From positions 13,216 to 77,215 of the forward strand of contig JAWVFQ010000040.1 of NCBI GenBank assembly GCA_033856025.1: 64,000 nt of DNA, in the 5' to 3' direction. Source of the stretch: AC-38 sp033856025. GTDB lineage: Bacteria > Actinomycetota > Thermoleophilia > Solirubrobacterales > Solirubrobacteraceae. Below the pieces are notes generated by a model. That model was not told the DNA's origin. It searched no databases and was given only the letters and a program-made list of their open reading frames with translations. Positions within the stretch are counted from its first letter, which is position 1; each line of letters begins with the position of its first letter. Shown piece by piece: positions 41,472 to 48,810 of the stretch. A program made the position numbers and the translations under genes.

Positions 41472-42607
41472 CGGCCGGGCCGCGGACCGTCCTCTTCGTC
41501 CACTCGTCGGCCGGGCGGTATGGCGCGGACCGCCAGCTTCTGGCCATGGCGGGGGGGTTGGACCGCTCTCGGTGGCGGGCCGTGGTGGTGCTGGCCGAGG
41601 CCGGGCCGTTGGTGGGTGACCTGGAGAAGGCGGGCATCGAGGTGGTGGTGCGGCCGGAGCTGGCGGTCCTTCGCCGGGCGCTGTTCACGCCGGCGGGGCT
41701 GGCCGGGGTCCTGCGCCGGTATGTGGCCGACCGCCGGGAGCTCGGCGCGCTGGCCCGGTCGCACGGCGCCGCCGTGGTCCACGCGAACACCTCGGTGACG
41801 GTCGGCGCGTTTGCCGCGGCGGCGGGCGCCGGCGTCCCCCTGGTCGTCTCGGTGCGCGAGATCTACACCGACTTCGCGCGCTTCTGGCCGGTCTACCGGC
41901 GCTTCCTGCGCCGCGCCGACGCGCTGCTGTGCTCGTCCGAGCCCGTCCGCGCGCAGTTCGGCGACGACGCCCGGGCGCAGGTGGTCCACGAGGGCGTGAC
42001 GGGCGTGGCGCGGCGGGCGCCGCGCGCCGAGGCCCGCGCCGCCCTGGACCTGCCCGACGAAGCCTTCGTCGCCGCCGTCCTGGGCCGCCTGTCGTCGTGG
42101 AAGGGCCAGGAGGTCCTGATCGAGGCCGTCGCCGAGGTGCCGCACGCGATCGCGCTCGTCGCGGGCGACGCGTGGCCGGGTGAGGAGCGCTTCGAGCGGG
42201 GGCTGCGGTCGCTGGCGGAGCGGCTTGGCGTCTCCGCGCGGGTCCGTTTCGTGGGGTTCCGGGAGGACGTGGAGAACGTCTATGGCGCCGCGGACGTCGT
42301 GGTCGTCCCCTCCACGCGGCCGGACCCGCTACCCAACTCGGCGCTGGAGTCCGCGGCCGCCGGGTGCTGCGTGGTCGCCGCGGCGCACGGCGGGCTGCCG
42401 GAGATCCTCCGCGACGGCGAGACCGGGCGGCTGGTGCCGCCCGGCGACGCGGCGGCCCTGGCCGCGGTCCTGTCCGAGCTGGCGTCTGACCCGGCGCAAC
42501 GGCGCCGGTTAGGGGAAGCCGCCGCCGCGGACGTCGCGGATCGATTCGCGGTCTCGCGCCTGCTCGCGCGAACCCAAGGCGTGTACGACGAGATCGTCCG
42601 ACGTTAA
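41468..42607 (+). CDS. GT4-family glycosyltransferase
   Basis: A 379-residue GT-B enzyme. The N-lobe has a loop YGADRQLLAMAGGLDRSRW; the C-lobe carries LGRLSSWKGQEVLIEAV (about 200-216), VRFVGFREDVENVYGAADVVVVPS, and the nucleotide-sugar Glu in PLPNSALESAAAGC. It transfers a sugar from a nucleotide donor to a glycan or lipid acceptor. GTG start overlaps the BtuF-like gene, but no other glycan gene is nearby. Confidence 0.9.
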   Translation: MTAGPRTVLFVHSSAGRYGADRQLLAMAGGLDRSRWRAVVVLAEAGPLVGDLEKAGIEVVVRPELAVLRRALFTPAGLAGVLRRYVADRRELGALARSHGAAVVHANTSVTVGAFAAAAGAGVPLVVSVREIYTDFARFWPVYRRFLRRADALLCSSEPVRAQFGDDARAQVVHEGVTGVARRAPRAEARAALDLPDEAFVAAVLGRLSSWKGQEVLIEAVAEVPHAIALVAGDAWPGEERFERGLRSLAERLGVSARVRFVGFREDVENVYGAADVVVVPSTRPDPLPNSALESAAAGCCVVAAAHGGLPEILRDGETGRLVPPGDAAALAAVLSELASDPAQRRRLGEAAAADVADRFAVSRLLARTQGVYDEIVRR

Positions 42608-42642
42608 GCACCCATACGGTGCATAACTGCAGGGGATTTTTC
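42608..42642 (+). terminator. Weak hairpin plus T-run between convergent genes
   Basis: GCACC-CATAC-GGTGC (5-bp stem) and, after a further 14 bases, TTTTT. It stands in the 34-base gap between the glycosyltransferase and rhomboid ends. The stem is short and the T-run is distant, so the call is tentative. Confidence 0.3.
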
Positions 42643-43442
42643 TAGGCGACCATTACCGCGGCGACCGCGAGGCCGGCCGCGAGGGCTATGCACACGGCGA
42701 GGGGGACGAGGGGGGAGCGGACCCGGTCCCCGACCGCCACGAGCACGTACGCCGCGATCGCCCCGGACACCAGGCCGCCTATGTGGCCGCCCACCGAGAT
42801 CCCGGGGAAGACGAAGGTGAGCAGCAGGTTCAGGCCGATGAGCGCCGGGATCCCCGACGCCATCGGATCGAATCCCCGCGCGCGCATGATCACCACCGCG
42901 CCGCCCATCAGGCCGAACACCGCGCCCGAGGCGCCGACCGTCAGCGAGTCCGGGTTGATCAGCAGCGCGCCGAGCGATCCGCCCAGCAGGGACGTGAAGT
43001 AGAGGACGAGGAACCGGACGCGCCCGATCGACGGCTCCAGCATCGTCCCGAGGATGTAGAGCAGGTACATGTTGAAGCCGATGTGGATCAGGCCCGCGTG
43101 CAGGAAGCCGGACGTGATCAGGCGCCAGTACTCGCCGTCGGCCACCGACGGGCCGTACAGCGCGCCGTTGTCCACGACGCTGCCGCCGCCGCGGGCCGCC
43201 ACCCCGCCGCCGCCCGCCAGCGAGCCGACGAAGGCCAGGACGTTCATCGCGATCAGCACGTACGTCGCGACCGGGTCGGACGAAACGTTGCGCATGGTGC
43301 GAACCCGGGTGCGGTCGCGCGAGCATTCCGGGCAGCGCATCCCCACCGGCGTGGGGGTCATGCAGTCGGGGCAGATCGCGCGCCCGCAGCTCGAGCAGGA
43401 GACGCCCGTCTCGCGGTTGGGGTGTCGGTAGCAGGTCGCCAT
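42642..43442 (-). CDS. Rhomboid-family intramembrane serine protease with N-terminal zinc-ribbon
   Basis: A 266-residue protein. The N-terminal cytosolic part has C4, C16-x2-C19, C24-x2-C27, C37-x2-C40 (a B-box/zinc-ribbon-like knuckle). The six-helix rhomboid core follows: HAGLIHIGFN (N124 oxyanion region), catalytic Ser162 in GASGAVFG, and His210 in VGGHIGGLVSG. Rhomboids cleave single-pass membrane proteins at small-residue-rich helices. On the same strand, just upstream, are an ECF sigma factor and a single-pass protein with such a helix. A TAGCTT hexamer 11 bases upstream may give it its own promoter. Confidence 0.93.
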   Translation of the reverse strand: MATCYRHPNRETGVSCSSCGRAICPDCMTPTPVGMRCPECSRDRTRVRTMRNVSSDPVATYVLIAMNVLAFVGSLAGGGGVAARGGGSVVDNGALYGPSVADGEYWRLITSGFLHAGLIHIGFNMYLLYILGTMLEPSIGRVRFLVLYFTSLLGGSLGALLINPDSLTVGASGAVFGLMGGAVVIMRARGFDPMASGIPALIGLNLLLTFVFPGISVGGHIGGLVSGAIAAYVLVAVGDRVRSPLVPLAVCIALAAGLAVAAVMVA

Positions 43443-43477
43443 CGGCCCGCCTGAAGCTAGCGGACGGACAGCGCGGT

Positions 43478-43816
43478 TCAGCGGTCCAGCAGGCGGCGAG
43501 CCTCGCCGAAGACGTCGCGCAGGGCCTTCTCGGCGGCGTCCAGGGCGTTCTCCGGACGGCGGCGCCGCGCCCGCCGGCGCGCGCGCAGCAACACCAGCGC
43601 GGCGCCGGCCGTCGTCCCCACCACGGCGGCCGCGGCGGGACGGACCCAGTTGCGCGGGTCGCGCATCGCCTCCATCTCCCACGACTCCAGCTCGGCCGCG
43701 GCGAGCTGGGTGAGGTTGGAGAGGGTCGTCTCCAGGCGCTCGGACAGGTCGGCCGGCGGCTCGACGGGCGCGAGCGCCCGGCGCAGGAGGACCTCGAACT
43801 CAGCCGATTCGCTCAC
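43478..43816 (-). CDS. Single-pass membrane protein overlapping the ECF sigma gene (candidate anti-sigma or rhomboid substrate)
   Basis: A 112-residue protein: about 57 N-terminal residues, one hydrophobic helix (about 58-76, PAAAAVVGTTAGAALVLL), then RARRRARRRR and a short amphipathic tail. The positive cluster after the helix predicts a cytoplasmic C terminus and an outside N terminus. The helix is unusually rich in Ala, Gly and Thr, the composition preferred by rhomboid proteases. It starts at GTG overlapping the sigma factor stop by four bases, the classic position of an anti-sigma factor, but no zinc anti-sigma motif (H-x3-C-x2-C) is present. Confidence 0.75.
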   Translation of the reverse strand: MSESAEFEVLLRRALAPVEPPADLSERLETTLSNLTQLAAAELESWEMEAMRDPRNWVRPAAAAVVGTTAGAALVLLRARRRARRRRPENALDAAEKALRDVFGEARRLLDR

Positions 43817-44355
43817 GCCGCCTCCTCACGCTCCTTGACGATCTGCTCCAGCTGACGCGTGGCGCGGTGCAGCAGGACCTTCGTGGCGCCGTCGGTCCGC
43901 CCCATGGCGCGCGCGATCTCGCGGTTGTCCATCCCCAGCGCGAAGCGCATGATCAGCGCCTCGCGGCGGTCGTCCGGCAGCTCGGAGACGCCCTCCAGGA
44001 TCCGCTGGAGCTCGTCGCGCCCCTCCACCAGGGACTCCGTGTCGTGGGGCGCGGCGAGGATCGTCGTGTCGTCGATGTGCGTCTGGGGCTTGCGCGAGCG
44101 GTCGCGGTAGTAGTTCGCCGCCAGGTTGTGGGCGATGCGGATCAGCCAGGGCCGCAGCGGGCGCCCGTCGCTCTCGCGCTGCGCGCGCTCGAAGTGGCGA
44201 TAGGCCTGCAGGAACGTCTGCTCCGTGAGGTCCTCGGCGTCGTGGTGGTTCCCGATCCGGTAGTACGAGTACGAGTAGACGTCGCGCAAGTGCGCGCGAT
44301 AGAGATCGGAGAACTCGGCGTCGAGCTGGGCCTTCGGCTTCGTGGGCGCGTCCAC
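43813..44355 (-). CDS. ECF-type RNA polymerase sigma factor
   Basis: A 180-residue sigma factor. Region 2 (about 15-85: DVYSYSYYRIGNHHDAEDLT, then FLQAYRHF, ending in PWLIRIAHNLAANYYRDRSR) binds core and melts the -10 element. Region 4 (about 118-170: LPDDRREALIMRFALGMDNR, then EIARAMGRTDGATKVLLHRA) binds -35. GTG start with TAGGGT 6 bases upstream. It directs transcription of an unknown stress regulon, controlled perhaps by the overlapping membrane protein. Confidence 0.93.
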   Translation of the reverse strand: MDAPTKPKAQLDAEFSDLYRAHLRDVYSYSYYRIGNHHDAEDLTEQTFLQAYRHFERAQRESDGRPLRPWLIRIAHNLAANYYRDRSRKPQTHIDDTTILAAPHDTESLVEGRDELQRILEGVSELPDDRREALIMRFALGMDNREIARAMGRTDGATKVLLHRATRQLEQIVKEREEAA

Positions 44356-44374
44356 GCAAGGACCCTACCTCCCG

Positions 44375-45079
44375 TCACGCCGCCCGGACGCGACGCGGCG
44401 CGGGCTCGGCCCGGGGCGGCGGCTGGCCGCCCAGCCACTCCCACTGCAGGGCCACGCACGGCCACACGCGCTCCGTGACCGTCCCGGCCAGGGCGGGGGA
44501 CGGCGCCTCGACGAGCGGGAAGCGCAGCGGCTGGCCGCAGCGGATCCGGACCTTGCGCGGACGGACGCGCCAGGCGCGGCGGACGTCCTCGGTGCCGATC
44601 ACCGCGACGGGCACGACCGGCGCGCCGGTCTGCAGCGCCAGGCGTCCCACCCCGCGCCGGGCGCGGCCCAGGCCGCCCGGCCGCACGCGCGTCCCCTCGG
44701 GGAAGATCAGCACGCAGTCGCCGCGCTCCAGGATCGCGCGGGCGGTGGCCATCATCTCGGCGTCCGACGCGCCCCGGTCCACGGGGAAGGCGCCGAGCGC
44801 GTTGAGGATCCATCCCTGCCAGCGCCGTTCGAAGAGCTCGCGCTTGGCCACGTAGTACATCGGGCGCCGGATCAGCGTCCCGATGACGAACGGGTCCAGG
44901 AAGCTGCGGTGGTTGGCCGCGAAGATCACGGGACCGTCCTGCGGGATGTGCTCGCGGCCGATCCGCGCCAGCCGGAAGTACAGGTGGAAGAACGGCTGCA
45001 GGACGCCGCGAACGACCCAGTAGACCAGCGGGTTGGCGCCCCGCTCCCGGGCGCGCGCGTGCAATCTGGCTGCATGCAT
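44375..45079 (-). CDS. 1-acyl-sn-glycerol-3-phosphate acyltransferase (PlsC-like)
   Basis: A 234-residue peripheral membrane acyltransferase. It carries the HX4D motif NHRSFLDP (about 58-65), the FPEGTR motif (about 128-133) and VPVAVIGTEDV near 160. It acylates lysophosphatidate or a similar lipid. The start at 45079 fits the family length; the N-terminal arginine-rich segment is weakly supported. Divergent from the membrane protein at 45130. Confidence 0.9.
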   Translation of the reverse strand: MHAARLHARARERGANPLVYWVVRGVLQPFFHLYFRLARIGREHIPQDGPVIFAANHRSFLDPFVIGTLIRRPMYYVAKRELFERRWQGWILNALGAFPVDRGASDAEMMATARAILERGDCVLIFPEGTRVRPGGLGRARRGVGRLALQTGAPVVPVAVIGTEDVRRAWRVRPRKVRIRCGQPLRFPLVEAPSPALAGTVTERVWPCVALQWEWLGGQPPPRAEPAPRRVRAA

Positions 45080-45129
45080 ACGTGCGGTGCCCAACCCCGT
45101 GGGCGGAGGCTCGTTACAGTTGCGTCGCG

Positions 45130-45702
45130 ATGGCCGTCGACCGCGCCCGAACCGCCCGTGGAGCCCTGGCCGGGGCCGTCGCCGCGAGCGTCTGGGCCGC
45201 CCAGCAGCCGCTGGACAAGCGGGTCTTCGACAGCACCTACGACGACGTCGAGCTGCTCGGCCGCGCCGTGACGCGCGCGCCCGCCTGGTACCCCGTGGGC
45301 CTCGCTCTGCATGTGGCCAACGGCGCGCTCTTCGGGGCGGTCTACGCCAACGTGGCGCGCCTGGCACCGATCCCGGCCGCGACGCGCGGCCCCGTGGCGG
45401 CGCTGGCCCAGAACGCGGCGTTCTGGCCGCTCGGCCGCCTGAGCGACCGACTGCACCCGGCGCGCGGCGACCTGCCCGCCCTGCGCGGCAACGGCCGCGC
45501 CCTGGCGCAGGCCACCTGGCGCCACCTGTTGTTCGGGGTCGTGCTCGGGGAGCTCGAGCGCCGGCTGAATCCGCCGCGAGAGGACGTGCCGCCGCCGTAT
45601 GAGGCGATGGTCTCGTCCAACGGGCACGGACGCATCGAGCACGCGGTCGCCGCGGGCGCCGCCGACGAGGTCGGCGGCACCGCCGAAGGCTCCACCTCCT
45701 GA
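45130..45702 (+). CDS. Unknown membrane-associated protein
   Basis: A 190-residue protein with three hydrophobic stretches: about 10-25, 58-78 and 132-147. The second half is hydrophilic and ends in a Gly/Ala-rich tail. I do not recognise a family. TACAGT lies 9 bases before the ATG (45115-45120). The stop overlaps the epimerase's CTG start, so they are likely co-expressed. Confidence 0.7.
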   Translation: MAVDRARTARGALAGAVAASVWAAQQPLDKRVFDSTYDDVELLGRAVTRAPAWYPVGLALHVANGALFGAVYANVARLAPIPAATRGPVAALAQNAAFWPLGRLSDRLHPARGDLPALRGNGRALAQATWRHLLFGVVLGELERRLNPPREDVPPPYEAMVSSNGHGRIEHAVAAGAADEVGGTAEGSTS

Positions 45703-46634
45703 ACGTCCTCGTCACCGGAGCCGGCGGGTTCGCCGGCGGCCACCTGACCAGCGCCTGCGTCCAGGCCGGGGACGACGTCGTGGCCCTCTCGCGCTCGGCC
45801 GACGAGCCGGCGGTCGCGGGCGCCCGGGCCGTGGACGTCGACCTGATGGACGCCGACGCGACGGCCCGGGCCGTGGCCGACGCCGCGCCGGACGTCGTCT
45901 ACCACCTGGCCGCCCAGGCCTCCGTCCCGGCCGCCTGGGGCCGGCCGGGCGGGACGCTCGTGACGAACCTGCGCACGACGCTGCACCTGCTCGAGGCGGC
46001 GCGCGAGCACGCGCCCGAGGCCCGCGTGGTCACCGTGAGCTCGGGCGAGGTGTACGGGCCGCCGGACTCGCTCCCGGTGGGCGAGGACGCGCCGCTGCGC
46101 CCCCAGAACCCCTACGCCGTGTCCAAGGCCTCGGCCGACCTGCTCGCCGCCATGTACGCCGATGCGCACGGGATGGACGTCGTGCGCGCGCGGCCGTTCA
46201 ACCACGCCGGGCCGGGCCAGTCCGACGAGTACGTGGTGTCCACCGTGGCGCGCCAGGCGGCCGAGGGGCTCCTGGCGGGGGACGGCCCGCTGCGGATCGT
46301 CACCGGCTCGCCCGAGCCGAGCCGCGACTTCACCGACGTGCGCGACGTGGCGCGCGCCTACCGGATGCTGGCCGCTCCCGACGTAGCGGCGGACGCCTAC
46401 AACGTGTGCTCGGGGACGAGCGTGTCGGTGGCCGAGCTCCTGGCTCTCGTGAAACGGGTGACGGGCCGCGAGCTCGAGCACAGCGTCGATCCCGCGCGCG
46501 TGCGCGCGCACGAGGTGATGGAGATCCGCGGCGATCCGGCCCGCCTGCGGGCGGCCACGGGGTGGGAGCCCGCCGTCGCGCTGGAAACGACGCTGGCCGA
46601 CACGATCGACTGGTGGCGCGAGCGCCTCGGGTAG
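45699..46634 (+). CDS. NAD-dependent epimerase/dehydratase with CTG start
   Basis: A 311-residue extended SDR. The N-terminal Rossmann motif NVLVTGAGGFAGGHLT begins right after codon 1, so the start must lie there; no ATG, GTG or TTG exists in frame between the upstream stop codon (45600) and it, and CTG at 45699 overlaps the preceding TGA as CTGA. Active-site TVSSGEVYGP (Ser about 105) and YAVSK (Tyr about 137, Lys 141) are present; the pattern resembles GDP-mannose 4,6-dehydratase/GDP-4-keto-6-deoxymannose reductase enzymes making deoxysugars. No companion sugar gene is adjacent. Confidence 0.88.
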   Translation: MNVLVTGAGGFAGGHLTSACVQAGDDVVALSRSADEPAVAGARAVDVDLMDADATARAVADAAPDVVYHLAAQASVPAAWGRPGGTLVTNLRTTLHLLEAAREHAPEARVVTVSSGEVYGPPDSLPVGEDAPLRPQNPYAVSKASADLLAAMYADAHGMDVVRARPFNHAGPGQSDEYVVSTVARQAAEGLLAGDGPLRIVTGSPEPSRDFTDVRDVARAYRMLAAPDVAADAYNVCSGTSVSVAELLALVKRVTGRELEHSVDPARVRAHEVMEIRGDPARLRAATGWEPAVALETTLADTIDWWRERLG

Positions 46635-46645
46635 GGTCCGCGCCC

Positions 46646-47023
46646 GTGACCGAGGATCTCTCGAGCAAGCCCAGCGTCGAGGCCGGCTCCGGCCCGCCCC
46701 CGGCCGAGCTCGTCGTCGAGGACATCGTCGAGGGGACGGGCCCCGGCGCCGCGCCGGGCGACGAGCTGACCATGCAGTACGTCGGCGTGGACCATGCGAC
46801 GGGGCGGGAGTTCGACGCCTCGTGGGACCGCGGGCGCCCCTTCACCCTTGCGCTCGGCGCCGGACGGGTGATCCCGGGATGGGACCAGGGCCTCGTCGGG
46901 ATCAAGGTCGGCGGCCGTCGCCGCCTCGTCATCCCGCCCGATCTGGCCTACGGCGCCCGGGGCGCACCCCCGGCGATCGCACCTGACGCCACGCTGATCT
47001 TCGTGGTCGACCGGGTCGCCTAG
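46646..47023 (+). CDS. FKBP-type peptidyl-prolyl cis-trans isomerase
   Basis: A 125-residue protein of one FKBP domain. Ligand-pocket residues are visible: the Tyr and Asp of MQYVGVDHATGREFDASWD, FTLALGAGRVIPGWDQGL, AYGARGAPPAIAPDATLIF. It catalyses proline isomerisation in the cytoplasm; no signal peptide. GTG start. TAGGGT, formed partly by the upstream TAG stop, lies 8 bases upstream, suggesting an independent leaderless transcript besides read-through from the epimerase. Confidence 0.94.
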   Translation: MTEDLSSKPSVEAGSGPPPAELVVEDIVEGTGPGAAPGDELTMQYVGVDHATGREFDASWDRGRPFTLALGAGRVIPGWDQGLVGIKVGGRRRLVIPPDLAYGARGAPPAIAPDATLIFVVDRVA

Positions 47024-47036
47024 CGCGCCCTACACT
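47007..47036 (+). promoter_or_regulatory. Candidate promoter of tRNA-Thr
   Basis: -35 TCGACC (47007-47012), 18-base spacer, -10 TACACT (47031-47036), 11 bases before the tRNA 5' end. The -35 lies inside the last codons of the FKBP gene. Confidence 0.55.
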
Positions 47037-47047
47037 CGGGCCCGCGA

Positions 47048-47120
47048 GCCCGCCTAGCTCAACTGGCAGAGCACTTCACTTGTAATGAAGAGGTTCCCGG
47101 TTCGAACCCGGGGGCGGGCT
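47048..47120 (+). tRNA. tRNA-Thr (anticodon TGT)
   Basis: A complete cloverleaf: acceptor arms GCCCGCC and GGCGGGC pair over seven positions, D-arm GCTC/GAGC, anticodon arm CTTCA-CTTGTAA-TGAAG with anticodon TGT at 47081-47083, T-arm CCCGG-TTCGAAC-CCGGG. It reads ACA codons, which are rare in this GC-rich coding sequence. The CCA end is not encoded. The last base (47120) is also the last base of the stop codon of the convergent lipoprotein gene. Confidence 0.97.
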
Positions 47121-47995
47121 TACTTAACGACCACCTTCTTGAGCAGGCCCTCCTCGAAGTGGGGCTTGCCGCCGTCGCGATCGGTCAGGGGGCAGAAGAG
47201 GACGTAGGTCCCGGGCCCGGCGGTCGTGTTCAGGTCCGTGGTCGACACCTTGTCGCCGTCCAGGACAGCTGTGGTGGCGAAGCTGTTCTGGTCGATGAAG
47301 GCCGGCGGCGGGCCGTTGGTCTTCAGAGCCTTGAGGACCTCGGCCTCGGACACGTCGCGCTTGAGCTTGACCAGCGCGACGAGGTGCAGGGCCTCCTTGC
47401 CACCGCTCTTGAACGTGATCCGGTTGGGGCCCGACTTCAGGGCGGCGCCGGAGAGCTTCCACTCGTACTTGTCCTTGCCGTTCTCAGCCGCGTCGATGGT
47501 CGACGCGGCGGCGGGCGGTTCGCCCGAGGTGCCCGCCGTCACGTTGAACTGGGCGTAGGCCGGCGGCGCGGGTCCGCCCGGGCCGCCGACGTCGGCGACC
47601 ATGTAGCGGCCGGCCGGAAGGTCCACGAGGGCCGTGCCGCGGCTTCTCGGACCCGTCCCGCCCACGCCACCCTCGGCGCGCACCCACTCCGGCGTCTTCG
47701 GGCTGTTGGATGTGACCGCCTTGAGCGCCTCCTGCGTGGTGTGCGAGCCCTCGATGCGGACGAGCTGGGCCGCGTGCGGCGCGGCCGTGGTGTTGGCGAA
47801 GGTGACCTGCACGAGACCGCCCTTCGTGGTGGCCGGGACGGTGAACTTGGCCGCCTTGCCGGCCGGGTTCAGCGTGATCGCCAGCGGGCTCGGCTTGACG
47901 GCGGTCTTCTTCTTGTCCTTGCCGCACGCGGCGACGGAGACGGAGAGCACGACGACGGCGAGCAGCAGGCCGGCGCGGGCGAGGAGCGAGGGCAC
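47120..47995 (-). CDS. Lipoprotein of unknown function
   Basis: A 291-residue protein starting at GTG after GAGAGGA, with signal peptide and lipobox (SVAACG, Cys about 23). Two similar beta-rich halves (about 35-130 and 150-285) contain FTVPATTKGGLVQVTFANT and YVLFCPLTDRDGGKPHFEEG. The latter recalls cupredoxin-like folds (Cys and His near the C terminus), but copper ligands are incomplete. The stop overlaps the tRNA-Thr gene by one base. Confidence 0.75.
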   Translation of the reverse strand: MPSLLARAGLLLAVVVLSVSVAACGKDKKKTAVKPSPLAITLNPAGKAAKFTVPATTKGGLVQVTFANTTAAPHAAQLVRIEGSHTTQEALKAVTSNSPKTPEWVRAEGGVGGTGPRSRGTALVDLPAGRYMVADVGGPGGPAPPAYAQFNVTAGTSGEPPAAASTIDAAENGKDKYEWKLSGAALKSGPNRITFKSGGKEALHLVALVKLKRDVSEAEVLKALKTNGPPPAFIDQNSFATTAVLDGDKVSTTDLNTTAGPGTYVLFCPLTDRDGGKPHFEEGLLKKVVVK

Positions 47996-48110
47996 GTTCA
48001 GAGATCCTCTCGGTAGCGGTCCGGCGGAGCCTATAGCTCTCAGAGTGTCCCAACGAAGTCCGGCGATCCTTCTCAGGCTTCTCTCCCCCACTCAGGAGGT
48101 CAGACCGAAG

Positions 48111-48746
48111 ATGAGACGTGCTCTGATGGCCGCAGTCGCCGCCTCGCTGTTGACCGGCGCCGTCGTGGCCGCGACCGGGATCGCGGGGTCGGGATCATCG
48201 ACCTCCGGGCCTCCGCCGACGCTGGCCCAGGCGTTCAAGGACCGACAGACCGAACGCGACCAGCACCTGGCGAACATCGCCAAGCGGCTGAGCGTCTCGG
48301 CGGACGACCTGTCCAAGGCGATCGACAAGGCGCGCCGGGCGCAGCTCGACCAGGCCGTGGCCGACAACAAGCTCACGGCGGCCCAGCGCGACGCGATCCT
48401 GGCCTGCCAGGCCGATCCCCTGAAGTGCGACCGCTCCAACCTCCCGGCCTTCGGTCCGCGCCGCGGCGGTCAGCGCCCGCGCAGGCCCACCGCCGCCCAG
48501 CGCAGGGCCCATCGCAATGGGGAGAACACCGAGCGGACCGCCTTCTTCGCCGCGGTGGCGAAGGAGCTCAACAAGGACGCGGCGGACGTCCGCAAGGCCT
48601 TCGAGGCCGAGCGCCCCGCCCGCGGGCCGGGCGGGCCCGGTGGCCCCGACGGTCCCCGCGGCCATCACGGTCCCGGTGGGCCCGATGGTCCTCCCGGCGG
48701 TCCTGAGGGCGCCGGGTTCGGTGGGCCCGGCGGCCCCGGCTTCTAG
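48111..48746 (+). CDS. Secreted protein with collagen-like Gly-x-y tail
   Basis: A 211-residue protein. AGGAGGT lies 10 bases before the ATG; a signal peptide or single helix covers residues 1-28. Two related helical segments follow: LANIAKRLSVSADDLSKAID (about 45-64) and FAAVAKELNKDAADVRKAFE (about 144-163), a pattern common in actinobacterial secreted proteins. The C-terminal 42 residues are GPGGPGGPDGPRG-type repeats with two histidines. A long hairpin separates it from the two-component genes. Function unknown. Confidence 0.75.
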   Translation: MRRALMAAVAASLLTGAVVAATGIAGSGSSTSGPPPTLAQAFKDRQTERDQHLANIAKRLSVSADDLSKAIDKARRAQLDQAVADNKLTAAQRDAILACQADPLKCDRSNLPAFGPRRGGQRPRRPTAAQRRAHRNGENTERTAFFAAVAKELNKDAADVRKAFEAERPARGPGGPGGPDGPRGHHGPGGPDGPPGGPEGAGFGGPGGPGF

Positions 48747-48755
48747 GCCGCAACG

Positions 48756-48799
48756 CCTCTCCACGCCCGGCCGCCGCGACGGCGGCCGGGCGCGAGAGG
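48756..48799 (+). promoter_or_regulatory. Long hairpin overlapping the response regulator's ribosome-binding site
   Basis: Inner arms CGCCCGGCCGCCG/CGGCGGCCGGGCG (13 bp, loop CGA at 48777-48779) and outer arms CCTCTC/GAGAGG (6 bp). The right outer arm covers AGAGGA (48795-48800), the probable ribosome-binding site 10 bases before the response regulator ATG. No T-run follows. It may terminate the upstream transcript or hide the ribosome-binding site. Confidence 0.55.
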
Positions 48800-48810
48800 A
48801 TGATTGAGGC

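Noticed and set aside
45780..46634. Epimerase starting at GTG 45780
   Set aside because: This would remove the glycine-rich NAD-binding loop that lies directly upstream in the same frame.
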